Shown here: in pieces, positions 9,489-23,083 of the stretch | Layout of the letters: each line of letters starts with the position of its first letter | How positions within the stretch are numbered: position 1 is the first letter of the stretch | DNA from: Serinus canaria | Lineage: Eukaryota; Chordata; Aves; Passeriformes; Fringillidae | Direction: 5' to 3' | NCBI RefSeq assembly: GCF_022539315.1 | Contig: NC_066332.1 | Span: forward strand, 558,001-622,000 | Length of the DNA: 64,000 nucleotides | Made by a program: the position numbers and the translations under genes | Notes under the pieces: generated by a model | What the model was told of the DNA's origin: nothing | The model's database searches: none | Seen by the model: only the letters and a program-made list of their open reading frames with translations

Positions 9489-9840
9489 CTGCACAGAGCA
9501 CACAGGACACAGCTCAGACACGGCCTTCTCTCCACTGGAGCAGCAGATTCCCCAGCTACCACGAATCAACATCCTGTCCCTGCTCCCTGGGAGCAAAGCC
9601 CGACCCCACCCCCGGCTGTCCTCTCCTGGCAGGAGTTGTGCAGAGCCACAAGGACCCCCTGAGCCTCCTTTTCTCCAGGCTGAGCCCCTTTCCAGCTCCC
9701 CCAGGAGTTCTCCAGCCCCTTCCCAGCTCCACTGCCTCCCCTGGACACGCTCCAGCCCCTCCCTGTCTCCCCTGAGGTGCAGCTCTGCCTCCAGGAGCAG
9801 GGGCAGCAGGAGGGCTGGCAGGGAGAGGTGAGGTGGATAC
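9489..9840 (-). other. NLK: NLK intron 6
   Basis: The smallest NLK intron (352 bp), GT-AG. Over a third of it is a CR1 LINE fragment. Confidence 0.88.
9650..9776 (-). mobile_element. CR1 LINE 3'-region fragment
   Basis: The plus strand reads GAGCCTCCTTTTCTCCAGGC, then CAGCTCCCCCAGGAGTTCTC and CTGGACACGCTCCAGCCCCT. These are the antisense version of the well-known CR1 motifs (GCCTGGAGAAGAGGAGGCTC; GCTGGAGCGTGTCCAG). The element therefore lies in the same orientation as NLK. It is a short 5'-truncated relic with no coding capacity, and it supports an avian or reptilian source. Confidence 0.8.
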
Positions 9841-10050
9841 CTGCTGGATGGGACTCTGTGCCTGGAACAATATCCTTCTCCCAAGCAACTCTGCAAAGAT
9901 GCAGCCAACAGACCAGATGTCGATGGCATTGCTGTAGTGGCGGCTGCCCATCAGGATCTCCGGAGCACGGTAATACTGAGTGACAACTTCCTGAGTCATG
10001 TGCCGGGATTCGTCTAGCTCTTCCACCCTGGCCAATCCAAAATCACAAAT
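9841..10050 (-). CDS. NLK: NLK coding exon 6, activation segment (residues 280-349)
   Basis: A 210-bp phase-0 exon starting ICDFGLARVEELDESRHM. It contains DFG (282-284), the activation-loop TQE (298-300), the P+1 loop VVTQYYRAPE, and helix F IDIWSVGCIFAELLGRR. It ends at CAGCAG|GTATCC. T298 is the regulatory threonine phosphorylated in vertebrate NLK. Confidence 0.98.
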
Positions 10051-11844
<1,794 letters not shown>

Positions 11845-12902
11845 TCAGAACTATTGAGTGAAAGAGAAGAAAGCTGCCTCAGAGGTCAAACTCTTACAGG
11901 AATGAAAATAAAAAAGGGCTTGTGAAAGAAAACAGATTAGTCCATGAGAGTTTGCATGAAGGCAGTTGTACAAAGTTATGAGAGGCAAATTAGCAGTGAG
12001 ACTGAGGGGAGGTGGCTCCCAGAGGGGCCCGTGGGAGCTCAGGGGGTTCAAAAGCACAGAAATACGGTGAAAGCTGCACTCTATAGGATGGAGACCATCC
12101 TGACAATGTCCTGGCTGTGGGACAACAATAACACACAGAGAAATCACTGCCATAAATACTGGGGGAACTACAGGCATTAATTAAAAACATCACTGCTTTA
12201 AAAGCTTAGTTCAGCAGTCACATTTGAAACACAAGTCTGCTATTATCACTTTTGTGGCTGAAGGATGTAAAACACATTTGCCCTGTGTTAACTGATACAG
12301 CCAGGTATTGAATGCTCATTTTCTTTCATCTCTACCCAGTCAATGCTCTGCTTTCATCTGTTGCTCTACAAACCTCCTCCAGCCAAATCCCTGTTGGCCA
12401 AAGGGTTCATCTGCCAACAGAACACCACACAAAAGCTCATTTTATAAATTAAATATCTCCAACTTTTCGAGGAAAAAAATATTAAAATTGCATTCATAAA
12501 GAATTCATAAAGAAAAAACCCAACCCTGCAGCACCTCAATTTGTAGTCCTCTAATTTTTCTTTTCCTTTAGCAAAGACCCTTTTAAATATTTATACCAGA
12601 CTTTTAAAATTTGCGGTTTACCTTATACCTGCAACAGATCTTTACATTCAATTTAATGCAAAATACTTTTAAAAACCCAAAAGCATTACTCTGCACTTTA
12701 TTACGATAAGATTTTTGTTTTGCTACGCCACAAATCCTCCTAAATCTCAATCCCGAGCATAATGTCTCCCAGATGTCTCAACTAGTTGCCATGCCAACTA
12801 AAGCAGCTTAAATTAAATGAGGGCCTGAAATGGCACCTGCACCACTGCAGGTCTGGGGCGCATTAAATCAAGCCCTTGACAGGCTCAGAGGTGCCATTAA
12901 CC

Positions 12903-12903
<1 letters not shown>

Positions 12904-12936
<33 letters not shown>
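12904..12936. repeat. (CAG)11 microsatellite
   Basis: Eleven uninterrupted CAG triplets on the plus strand, read as CUG in the NLK pre-mRNA. Located in NLK intron 3. Confidence 0.97.
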
Positions 12937-12938
<2 letters not shown>

Positions 12939-15724
12939 ATCTGATTATTGTCTCTGGATAATTGAGCCAGGCCGGCGGCAGGGGCTCCGCTCTGACCCAC
13001 GGGCTCTGCCCCTGCTGGGCACACCGAGCCAAAGGGACCCCAGCCCGGGATGCCAGCCCTGCTCACACGGGTAGCTGCCCTTTGCCTCGGGCAGGTACCC
13101 CTACCACCGTGGGGCGGCCGCTGGCGCCCAACACGCCGCTACCCGCACTGCTACCAGAGAGAAATTGCTCCTGACAGCAGTAATTAGTTAAGTAGCTGTA
13201 TAAAATTAGATCTACAAATGTACCAATTTGCTTCAGAGTAATTATCAAAGCAAATGCGCGGCACAAAAGAACTCGGCTTGCTCTGCTGGCTGGGACCTGC
13301 TGAGCTGGTGAATTTCAGAAAGGGACAGATAAACGCTAGAAAGGGATGAAGTGCCCTGGGTGATGTGGCACGCTCATCGCGGCTGGGACGGTGCTGTCCT
13401 TGGTCTCTGCAGCCCTCAAACGCCAGTGCTGTGGCTCAGCAGTGACCCTGGCAGTCCCTGCCCAGCTGGTTTGGGCGCTGGCCCAGAGGAAAACCCTGTC
13501 CCAGGGCGAGCACGTGGGGCTGGTGCAGCAGGGCTGGCACTGCCCCTCACTGCCTGCAGCAGCCCCTCTCACCTTGCTCCTCTCCACCCTGCAGACACCA
13601 GGGATCCACCCCAGAACACAGCTTTTCACCTCTCTCTGAATTTACTGCACATCTTTGCTTTTACTGCTATTGAAACCTTTTCCAGACCCCACCCCTGAAA
13701 AGTGGTGACTTTTCAGCAGCTTCTGATATCCACTTTAATGGGCAAAGTTTTCAAAAAGTTACTACAGAAACTTTGGATGGTTCTTAAAGGAGAACATCTG
13801 TGAATCTGCAGTTGTTGAATTCAGTATTACAATCAACTGTGGAAGATTTTGTAATTGGAAAAAAGAGCTATCAATCATTCATTTTTGCACTAGGTGATAT
13901 TGGCAAAAACATCAATACCCCTAAGATTCAAAATGGCCACAAAGATTTTCAATCGAAAATCTCATTATTAATTCAAATTATATCTTAATCTGAGTGTTTG
14001 CCAGGAATTTTCATCCTAAAACAAAAATCTCACTTGATAAAATTCCTTTATTCATCACTGGTTTCCTCAGAAATGTTTAATTTATCATTAAAATGTTAAG
14101 GTGGTTTTATAATTAGTTCTCTTTAAAAAAATACACTCTGCAATTCCTGCTGGTACCTACGAAACACTGAATAATTGAAATGAACTCTTCCAGCTCATTT
14201 GCAACACATCATTCACATCATTTTAGTCATTCTTTTATTACATTTCTTTCCCCAAAAAGGGCACTACAACTCTTTGGAAAGAACAAAGGAAATCACTCAG
14301 TACCAACTCCAGCCCTTTACACTTTTATCACCATTCAACATGTCCTACTGTAAAAAAGGAACACCCCTAGGATCTCTTTGGGAACTTTACCAGTGGGCCA
14401 AGAAAAGAAGTTTTGACATCTACACCCCCTAAACACGGAACATCTTTACCTGATCCTCTTCAAACCAATCTCAAGCAAGTTCTCCTTACACCACAGGAGG
14501 TAGAAACACATGCAATTAAAAATGGGTATGTAAGTCAAAACATTTACTAACTCATGCTTTTAATGAATTTAAGGGTCCTAAGTGCACTTACTGGAATTAT
14601 TTCAAAAGAAAGGACAAAGAAGACTCCTTATAATCTTCTGCTGCCAATATGAGACTCAAGAAATTAACAAAAATATAAAAAAAGGCAACCCTATAGAACA
14701 CAAATCAGAATGACCTAAAGTCAGTTAGCCATAAAGGAAACTAACATTTTGGTTTTATATTCAAAACTTGACAGTAGCTAAGCTCATAAAAATAAGCTTA
14801 TCCCATTTAAATATTCTTGATTGTACAATTACACAGAAGGAGTAATCCTTAACCTAGATCTGATTTATAACTCATATGACTTGTTCTAAATGAGGGCATT
14901 GAACTAGTGCACACAACCAAAATCCAGTTTCTGAAGACTACTTATATGCTCTTCATGTGAAAGAAATATCAAAGCAGAATTTCAAAGCTTTACCTAAACT
15001 GATATGAAAAAGCCCCAGTACAGCACAGCAATATTTTCAATTAAATAATGTGTTTCTCCACCAGCAAGTTGTGCTGTACTTTGGTTAAAATTACCACATT
15101 GATTACACCTACTTTCTTCACCAATCAATCCAAGGTATTACAGAAATAGATCAAACCATACTTCAAAAGTTCAGGTTACCTAAAAATAATGACAATTTCC
15201 CACCCATTAACTGTAAAATGGGTCATACAAAAAAGCAGCTTAGACCCACCAGCACCAAAACCCAACCTGCCCAAGTCTAAGCACAGGAGTGGCAAAGACC
15301 TTCTCCTGCCATGAGAGCCAGAGCCCTCCATGCTCAGGGATTCACTTTTCAGTATTCCAGAAAGCAGAAATTCCCTCCTTGACTGGAAGACAGCCCAAGC
15401 CAAGCTAGAAAAGGAAAAAAACAAACCAAAACATGACCCTCGTGTGAAGTTTTTCCCTCAAATTCGCTGCTAGAACACAGTTCCCCACAGGCAGCTGGCA
15501 CCTGTGCAGCATCAGTGACACAGAACGTGTGTGGGACACAGCTCTGGGCAGGACAGAGCTGAGCAAGGAGAGCCACAGCCCTGCCAGCCCACTGAAACCT
15601 CTCTGGTAGCTCAGGGCTTCAAAGCCTTTCTCTGAAACCACCACAAGGCCTTTTGAAGTACTAATAACTGAGAGGAGATTAATTACTGGATATAGTTAAA
15701 TAAACTGTTCTGGGGAGCCCCCGT

Positions 15725-15727
<3 letters not shown>

Positions 15728-15760
<33 letters not shown>
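15728..15760. repeat. (CAG)11 microsatellite, second copy
   Basis: Again eleven uninterrupted CAG triplets in the same orientation, 2.8 kb from the first tract and about 235 bp from NLK exon 3. The flanks of the two tracts differ, so they look independent rather than duplicated. Confidence 0.97.
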
Positions 15761-15761
<1 letters not shown>

Positions 15762-15994
15762 GCCTGCTGGTCAGTCCCAGCTCCCTGCTCCCCCTGGCCC
15801 ATGTGCAGCCAAAGCCCAGCTCAGTCCTGCCCCACCTCACAGGGCTGGATCACTCCTGGAAGTAAAACTGCCCACATGCAGGCTCGAGGCTTCTGTGGCT
15901 CCTTTCATAGATTACACCACACACTGGCAGCTTCTAAGCCAATGAAAATCACATCTACCTCAATTAAGATGTTCTATTTTTATATTTAGGATAC

Positions 15995-16050
15995 ATTTCT
16001 TCAAAATAGTCGATGTGTGGAGGCTGGAGGATGTCGAGGGCAGAGAGTAC
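15995..16050 (-). CDS. NLK: NLK coding exon 3, 56-bp microexon (residues 197-214)
   Basis: A very short exon encoding VLSALDILQPPHIDYFEE plus two bases of I215, between CCTAG|GTACTC and AAAT|GTATCC. It carries the beta4-beta5 segment of the kinase N-lobe. It is too short to be found as an open frame by itself. I located it by requiring the missing residues in the right phase between exons 2 and 4. Confidence 0.96.
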
Positions 16051-17089
16051 CTAGGAAACACCACACAAGGTCAAGGCCTATTCCAGAACAAATCCCTTTC
16101 AAAAAGACAGACTGCACATTTCTCACATGGCTTCATTTTATTCTGTCCCACAGACAGACCAATGTTCTGTCTCACCAGGTATGTAAATGTAATAACCCAC
16201 CATGTCAGGTATTCAGTACATTCAATGTCTCTCTCTTTTCTAACTCAAGACATTTTTTCCAGCTGTTTGAGTAGTAGTTTGAAAGCACAAATTTATCTAT
16301 CCAATAAAAAGTGGTTTCTTTACAATATATATGAACACAGAATCTTTGAAAGAAGTAATTCCAGCAAAGAAACGTAAAAGCAGAAGATATTACACTTTGT
16401 TCTGCCTTTAGTCTTTCAGAGTTTTGTGATTCACTGCTTCCACATGGGAATTGCAAACCCAGAGTTGTTCCCATTCTGAATAAGCAGCTTAGTGGTACAA
16501 AAAGCAAAAGGTAAAAAAGATAGAAAAAAGCAAAAATGTAGAAAAGCAGCAGCAGAGAATTCCCATCCTCTCACAGAGAAAGATACTCCTTGGTGTGGCC
16601 ATTTGGATACTATCCTAGGAAGGTTCAGGACATTCGGGTAAAGCACCCAAACTTCAGATGCACTTCAAACTTGATGGGTTTTAACTTAAGCTGGCTGATT
16701 TTACCTACAGCAGGTTTGGGAGAGGACCAGCAAAGGGACAGCACCACGGAGTACAGAACAGCTCAGCAGGAACAGTGTCCAGCTGACACAGCTCTGGGCA
16801 GCCTGACCTTTACCTGAAGCCTGCAATAAGGCTGGGCAGAAGTGTACTGACTGTCCCTGTGCAAACACTTTGGAGGGGTAACCATGAGTATCCTTAGGTT
16901 CTTGACAGTTTCATTTTTGTAGTGTTTGCTACAGAAATATCTGAGTTTCTAGAAAACCTGATCACTGTAAAATCAGAGAGCTTTAAAGCATTTTAGATAT
17001 ACTGTAGCACAACACACTTCTGTGACAGAGAGCTCCATTTTACATTTAGGTTTCCTCAAAGATTTCAAGATTACTTTGAATGTACTTAC
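16051..17089 (-). other. NLK: NLK intron 2
   Basis: GT-AG intron of 1,039 bp. No repeat or gene seen. Confidence 0.85.
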
Positions 17090-17219
17090 ATTGTCATGCT
17101 TAAAAAAACACAACATCTTCAACTCCCGGAAGACCCTTTTACAAGAGACCAAATTTTGGAAGACGTTGGGCATCTTTTTGAGTGCAACTCTCTTTCCATC
17201 TCGTGGATCTGTTACTGAC
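17090..17219 (-). CDS. NLK: NLK coding exon 2 (residues 154-196)
   Basis: The acceptor CTGTAG|G completes W153. The peptide runs SVTDPRDGKRVALKKMPN, then CKRVFRELKMLCFFKHDN. It contains the ATP-anchoring lysine (K167) and the helix C segment with the partner glutamate (E in FREL). It ends in phase 0 at AAT|GTAAGT. It lies 20.8 kb from exon 1. Confidence 0.97.
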
Positions 17220-20200
17220 CTACAGAATAAAAGATAAAGAACATCACATACTCCTGTTAGACAGTTTTTCATAAGAAGAAAAGAATATTTTAAAGTTTTT
17301 TATCGTTCTCAGCTCAGTGAGTCACAACAAAGTGAAGCCATTTCTAGGGAGAAGAGCACTAATGTGAGGGCACTGAGCAGTGTCCTGCAGAGCCTGTGTC
17401 ACACACATGTGACCATTCTGTGGATGGAGCACACCCAGCCCAGCAGTGCCACACACTGAGCTCATGGTGACATCAACCTGCAGTGGATGTCGGGATAAAC
17501 ATCCCCTTCACCTCTCAAAAATACCTCATTAAAATCAGTTACCCAGATCAGATTTTATCAGGTCTATCACTCACTTCTTCCTCTCCAAAGAGGGTAAAAG
17601 ATCTAAAAATCCTGTTCTGACAGAACTCTGGCAAGTGTAAGACTATTTATTGGTCTATCACCAAATCACATCTGGAGAAGCAACAGCACATGGTATCCAG
17701 GTTTCCACAAATGTAAAACAGGCATGATACTGGTCCTTCTCCCACACAACTCATGGAATGCAAGCATAGTAGCTCAGAAATTATAAGGTGCTTTGCACAT
17801 GGCAAGTATTTTAATTTAAAATAATTGGATTCTGAAAATAGAATTTTATAATGAGAACCATAAAACTAGAGCAAGGAGATTATGGTGCCTCAATTCCCAA
17901 TCCCAGTTTTTAAGGTGAGTTTCTCAAACGTCACTACAGAATAAAGTATATGCATATTTTTACTGGGATGACCAAAATAACTTCAATCTCAGTGCAGTGT
18001 TGAACCCACAGAAGAATCCACATCCAGCTATGCACCCTGATAACCACATTTGTCCTTAAAAAATTGCTGGCTTTTCTCCCTCATGTGACTCCTCTGCTGT
18101 GCCAGGCCTGGCGTGGCTGGTCTGCTCTTCCCAATGTCTCCATACAATAACCACTGGCTTGGCTGAACAGTCTTTTCCTGTCTCTCACAGAGGAAGGAGT
18201 TCAGCAGGGTTGCTGTGCCATTCCCATTTATGACCAGTTTCTTTTTTTTTTTTCAACAACCCACTTTTACAAACAAGTGATGGTCCCCTGCAGTATCCAT
18301 CTGGAAAGCAATTCCTCTGCTCTCTCCTCCACAGCAGCAGCAATGCCAGCCTGCCCCTCACCTCCCTGTCTTGGGCTGGGAGCTCTGTACTACTCACCAG
18401 CAATTTCACTTCAAGGGGCAGCACAAAACCAACAATCCAAAGTTCTGAAGATCAGAACTGTCAGGCCTGCGTTCCAAAGAACAGAAACAAGAAAGGAAGA
18501 AAGGAAACAGCCTGTCTGAAAACCTGGTATTTACAGCATCCAAAAAAAGCCGCTGAAAATGTTGCTTTGTGTTTGTGTACAGTACCTACTTTGATACTAG
18601 TAAAGTAATTATTTATAGCAATATGCTATCAGGTCACATATCCCCAGTAGAAACTAGAAAAGCAGGAAAATCTCCTAGGAGCTAATTGAGAGAACAGCTA
18701 GAAAGGCAGCTTTACTTACTGCTGCTCTCAGAAGAACAGATTTGAATTCCCTGCCCTGCTTTGTGGGGACATTCCAGCACGGGTGAATCCCGCAGCAAAG
18801 GGCCCAGCAGGCAGGAGCCATCCATCACAAGGCACTACTGAAGCCTCAAAGGGTCCACTTACCAACCACCAACTGCAGCTGGGACAAAGAGATCACAGAC
18901 CGAGATTCAAACCAAAAATAACTCGGCAAAAATTTATATATAGGTATGGGGCAAAAAATAAGTGATTGAATCTCGTGTCAAGGCAGATAGCTCAGCTCCA
19001 ACCACGCCTTTGGGAGCGACACTGAGCAGCAACCCCGAGCTGAGCATCCAGCACTGAGCACTGCCAGGGCAGGCAGCCCAAACCCCCAGCCCTGCAGGGC
19101 CAGCACACAGCTGGGACAAAGGGCCAGGACCTTCTGGGGAGCAGATCACAGCCAGAGCAGGTGAGGAACAGCAGGAGACCAGCCCTGGGCCAGCACAGGA
19201 TTGGGATGTGTCCCCTGAACTGCAGTGGGTGCAGCAGGGCCGCTCTCCTGCCATCAGAAACCCTTTTGTTCTGCTGATTATACATAATGTATGTATGTCT
19301 TGCTATATTTAAGAACTACATAAAAAGCTTTTAAAATAGTCTGACATAAAACACATAAAGAAAAAAGATACTTTACAAAACCTGCACCTTCTATTTACTT
19401 TGCAAGCTAATCACACCAGAAATAATACAATTTTAAAAAGTAATAGGACTACAGAAGAGATTAATGACACAATCCAGACCTCTAGTTAAAATGTTTTCAA
19501 AGACAATCCTTATCTCAAAGAATCCTTGCAGGCATTCAGCCGTTTCAATTACGCATTTTAAGCCTTTAGCAACTCTCTGCCATGTGGATGGCAAACTTTC
19601 AAGGTGGAGTCTATGCCAACAGTGACTTTTTCTCTCCCTGAATCCAGGTCAAGGCATACACATTGTTCTGTAGTTTCAACTGGTAGAAAAACAAGTTTGT
19701 GACTGCTCCGTGCAATTATTACACAGGAGCAAGATAATGAAAGAATGTTCTTGGGGTGGTGTGGGAAAGTGCTGGTGGAGTTTGTTCTATCACGGAAACA
19801 AACCTCCCTTCACATTTATAGAGAATATCTATAAATTTACATCAGGACTTACCAGAAGGGAGGGAATTTAATAGGATTACTCTGCAAGTTTTTCTTATTA
19901 GTCAGTGAACTTTTTTCCTCAGTTGCTTGACCCTTAATCACACAGGCTTTTCCAGCAAGCCTTACTCTGAGATATGTAAGTGGCCTGGTCCCACAAGCAT
20001 TTCAGCTGCTCACCCAGGCATGTTTGATGTACCACTTTAAAACAAACAGCACAGCTCATACTCAAGGGCATGTGATCCCAATATGCCACTTTTTCAGCAC
20101 ACGGTATCGCAATCCATCACATCTTGGCGTATTTCAAAATATACTTGAGCATGGGATGATATTAAAAATCCCTTAGAAAAGCCCACAAACCCACCAGATT

Positions 20201-21798
20201 CCCAAGACTGAAGTGGAAGGGCAGGGAGAGACTGTGCACTTATCGAATCTCTTATCTGGGAAATGCTTGACTGAGTACATAAAATTTGCACACAGGCACA
20301 GGCCAAGAGACCAGCTCTGCACTCTGCAAAGTCACTGCCAGGCACTGAGCCCTACCAAAATGTGACAAAAACTGATCCACAACACCTAATGGACTGTTGG
20401 GTAGCAGAGGGGTAAGGAAAATAAGAACGTAAGTGTGAAATCCTTAAGAAAACAAACTAATTTATATATGTGGGTTTAGCAACAGAATTGTTACTGAAGG
20501 AAAAGAAATGCATCCACAGAGGCTGAGTTTTTACGCAAGGCAGCTGCTTTAGCAATTTACCCTTACAAAGATACAAACACCAGGGAGGCAGGACAGAGGT
20601 GATGTTCCAGGCTCTGCAGTGACCTTGCCTATGACAGCAGTGTTTTCTCCCATCACAGACTGCAGTCTGCGTCCCACACTGCTCCCGACCCGCACACAAA
20701 ATGCCTTCTGAAGCTCTGGGACAATTCCTAATGGAAGCTAAATTATTCACAGGCTAAATGGCTCTGTCTAACTTTAGTAGCCTGAAAGTCAGTTTTGCAG
20801 CCCAAAGCTGCCAGTGAGGTGTTCCTGCCCTGGGCAGGGGCTGCTGCAGCTCGGGCTGGCCCCTAACAGCTGTGCTGGCACGGTGACACGGCCAGCAGGG
20901 AACAGCCCCCAGACAAAGGCAGGACAGACAGACGCTTGTTCAGGAACAATGGCAGCCCAGGCATATGTCAGAGAGGATCTCAGTCAGTCACACTGCCTCT
21001 GCCAAGTGAGCAAGGAGAGGGAGAGGTGGGATTAAGCTCTTTTTGAGAGCTCTTGGGTAACACATGAACTGTTTCTCTAGAGGTGCCTCACCCCAGCAGT
21101 GAATGCAGAGAGCCAGCAGAGCCTCCTCGTAGATAACCAGATTCCTGACCTGAGGACCCCAATTTTCTAATTTCATAAGAGTCTTTTCTCCCTGTGTGTG
21201 CAGCCAGGGGCCGTGCTGAGTGTCACAGCCCACTGTGCATCTTGTCCTGCCAGCAGGGTGACCTGGGCTCCCCTCCAGCAGTGGTGGGAGAGGGATCACC
21301 AGGAGCCAGGTTTTGTTTTGGTTGGATTTCTCACAACAAGAGAGTTCTAGCACACACACTCTTGCAATTAGCATGGCATTATAATGGGTTTTACCCTCTG
21401 GCTGTACATACATTGTCTGAAAGATGCAAAAGCTGATACAATCTCGTTTAAAGGAGATATTCATAGTCATTGCAGCTATAATTTTTAAAAGAAAAGCCAC
21501 CCACAGATTCATTAGGAAAAGGAGGAAAATATTAGAGCAGAGCAGTGCTCAGTCCACTTTACTGCCATGACCTGAGCTCTCTGGAAGGCTGCTCTGAACT
21601 CACAGCACGAGGTCTGTCCCACGAAGGAGCAATAAAACTGGAAATCAGGAGCCCTGAGAGGCACAGCAGCAGGGAGGCTGAGGGAGGAGCACAGGGAAGC
21701 ACAGGGAATCCCAGGATGACTCCAGGGAGGGAGGAACAGCACTGACCAGAGGAGGATCCTGCACCACCCACCAGCCAGAGACACAGCTCAGAGAGGAA
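17220..21798 (-). other. NLK: NLK intron 1, exon-2-proximal part
   Basis: Unique, AT-leaning non-coding sequence. I see no exon-like, RNA-like or transposon-like segment. Confidence 0.75.
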
Positions 21799-23083
21799 TC
21801 ACACCATTCCCTGTTCAATCACAATCACACCGTTCCCTGTTCAATCACAATCACACCGTTCCCTGTTCAATCACACCGTTCCCTGTTCAATCACACCGTT
21901 CCCTGTTCAATCACACCATTCCCTGTTCAATCACAATCACACCATTCCCTATTCAATCACACCATTCCCTATTCAATCACACCATTCCCTGTTCAATCAC
22001 ACCATTCCCTGTTCAATCACACCATTCCCTGTTCAATCACACCATTCCCTGTTCAATCACACCATTCCCTGGTCCATCACACCATTCCCTGCTCAATCAC
22101 ACCATTCCCTGCTCAATCACACCATTCCCTGCTCAATCACACCGTTCCCTGTTCAATCACAATCACACCGTTCCCTGTTCAATCACACCGTTCCCTGTTC
22201 AATCACAATCACACCGTTCCCTGCTCAATCACACCGTTCCCTGTTCAATCACACCATTCCCTGTTCAATCACACCGTTCCCTGTTCAATCACACCATTCC
22301 CTATTCAATCACACCATTCCCTGTTCAATCACACCATTCCCTGTTCAATCACACCATTCCCTGTTCAATCACACCATTCCCTGGTCCATCACACCATTCC
22401 CTGGTCCATCACACCATTCCCTGTTCAATCACAATCACACCATTCCCTATTCAATCACACCATTCCCTGCTCAATCACACCGTTCCCTGTTCAATCACAC
22501 CATTCCCTGTTCAATCACACCGTTCCCTGTTCAATCACACCATTCCCTGTTCAATCACACCATTCCCTGTTCAATCACACCGTTCCCTATTCAATCACAA
22601 TCACACCATTCCCTGTTCAATCACACCATTCCCTGTTCAATCACACCATTCCCTGTTCAATCACACCGTTCCCTATTCAATCACACCATTCCCTGCTCAA
22701 TCACACCATTCCCTGTTCAATCACACCATTCCCTGTTCAAGCACACCGTTCCCTGTTCAATCACACCATTCCCTGTTCAATCACACCATTCCCTGTTCAA
22801 TCACACACCAGTTCCCTGTTCAATCACACCATTCCCTGTTCAATCACATCACACCACCGTTCCCTGCTCAATCACACCATTCCCTATTCAATCACACCAT
22901 TCCCTGTCAATCACACCATTCCCTGTTCAATCACACCATTCCCTATTCAATCACACCATTCCCTGCTCAATCACACCGTTCCCTGTTCAATCACACCGTT
23001 CCCTGTTCAATCACAATCACACCATTCCCTGTTCAATCACACCGTTCCCTGTTCAATCACACCATTCCCTGTTCAATCACACC
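21799..23083. repeat. 20-bp minisatellite array, about 1.28 kb
   Basis: About sixty head-to-tail copies of the 20-mer TCACACCATTCCCTGTTCAA. Variant classes: CCGTT for CCATT; CTATTC, CTGCTC or CTGGTCC for CTGTTC; and a 26-bp form with an extra TCACAA at its start, seen roughly eight to ten times. A few units are irregular (about 22801-22865, 22905). It lies in NLK intron 1. There are no spacers, so it is not a CRISPR array. Confidence 0.98.

Noticed and set aside
22801..22865. Irregular repeat units as an assembly join
   Set aside because: The changes are small insertions typical of slippage. Nothing else indicates a misjoin, though long reads would settle it.
21799..23083. Dense direct repeats that superficially resemble a CRISPR array
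   Set aside because: Units are directly adjacent with no unique spacers, there are no cas genes, and the context is a eukaryotic intron.
21799..23083. GTTCAATC in each repeat unit as a Pol III B box (tRNA/SINE)
   Set aside because: It only partly matches GGTTCGAATCC, there is no A box at the right distance and no acceptor-stem pairing.
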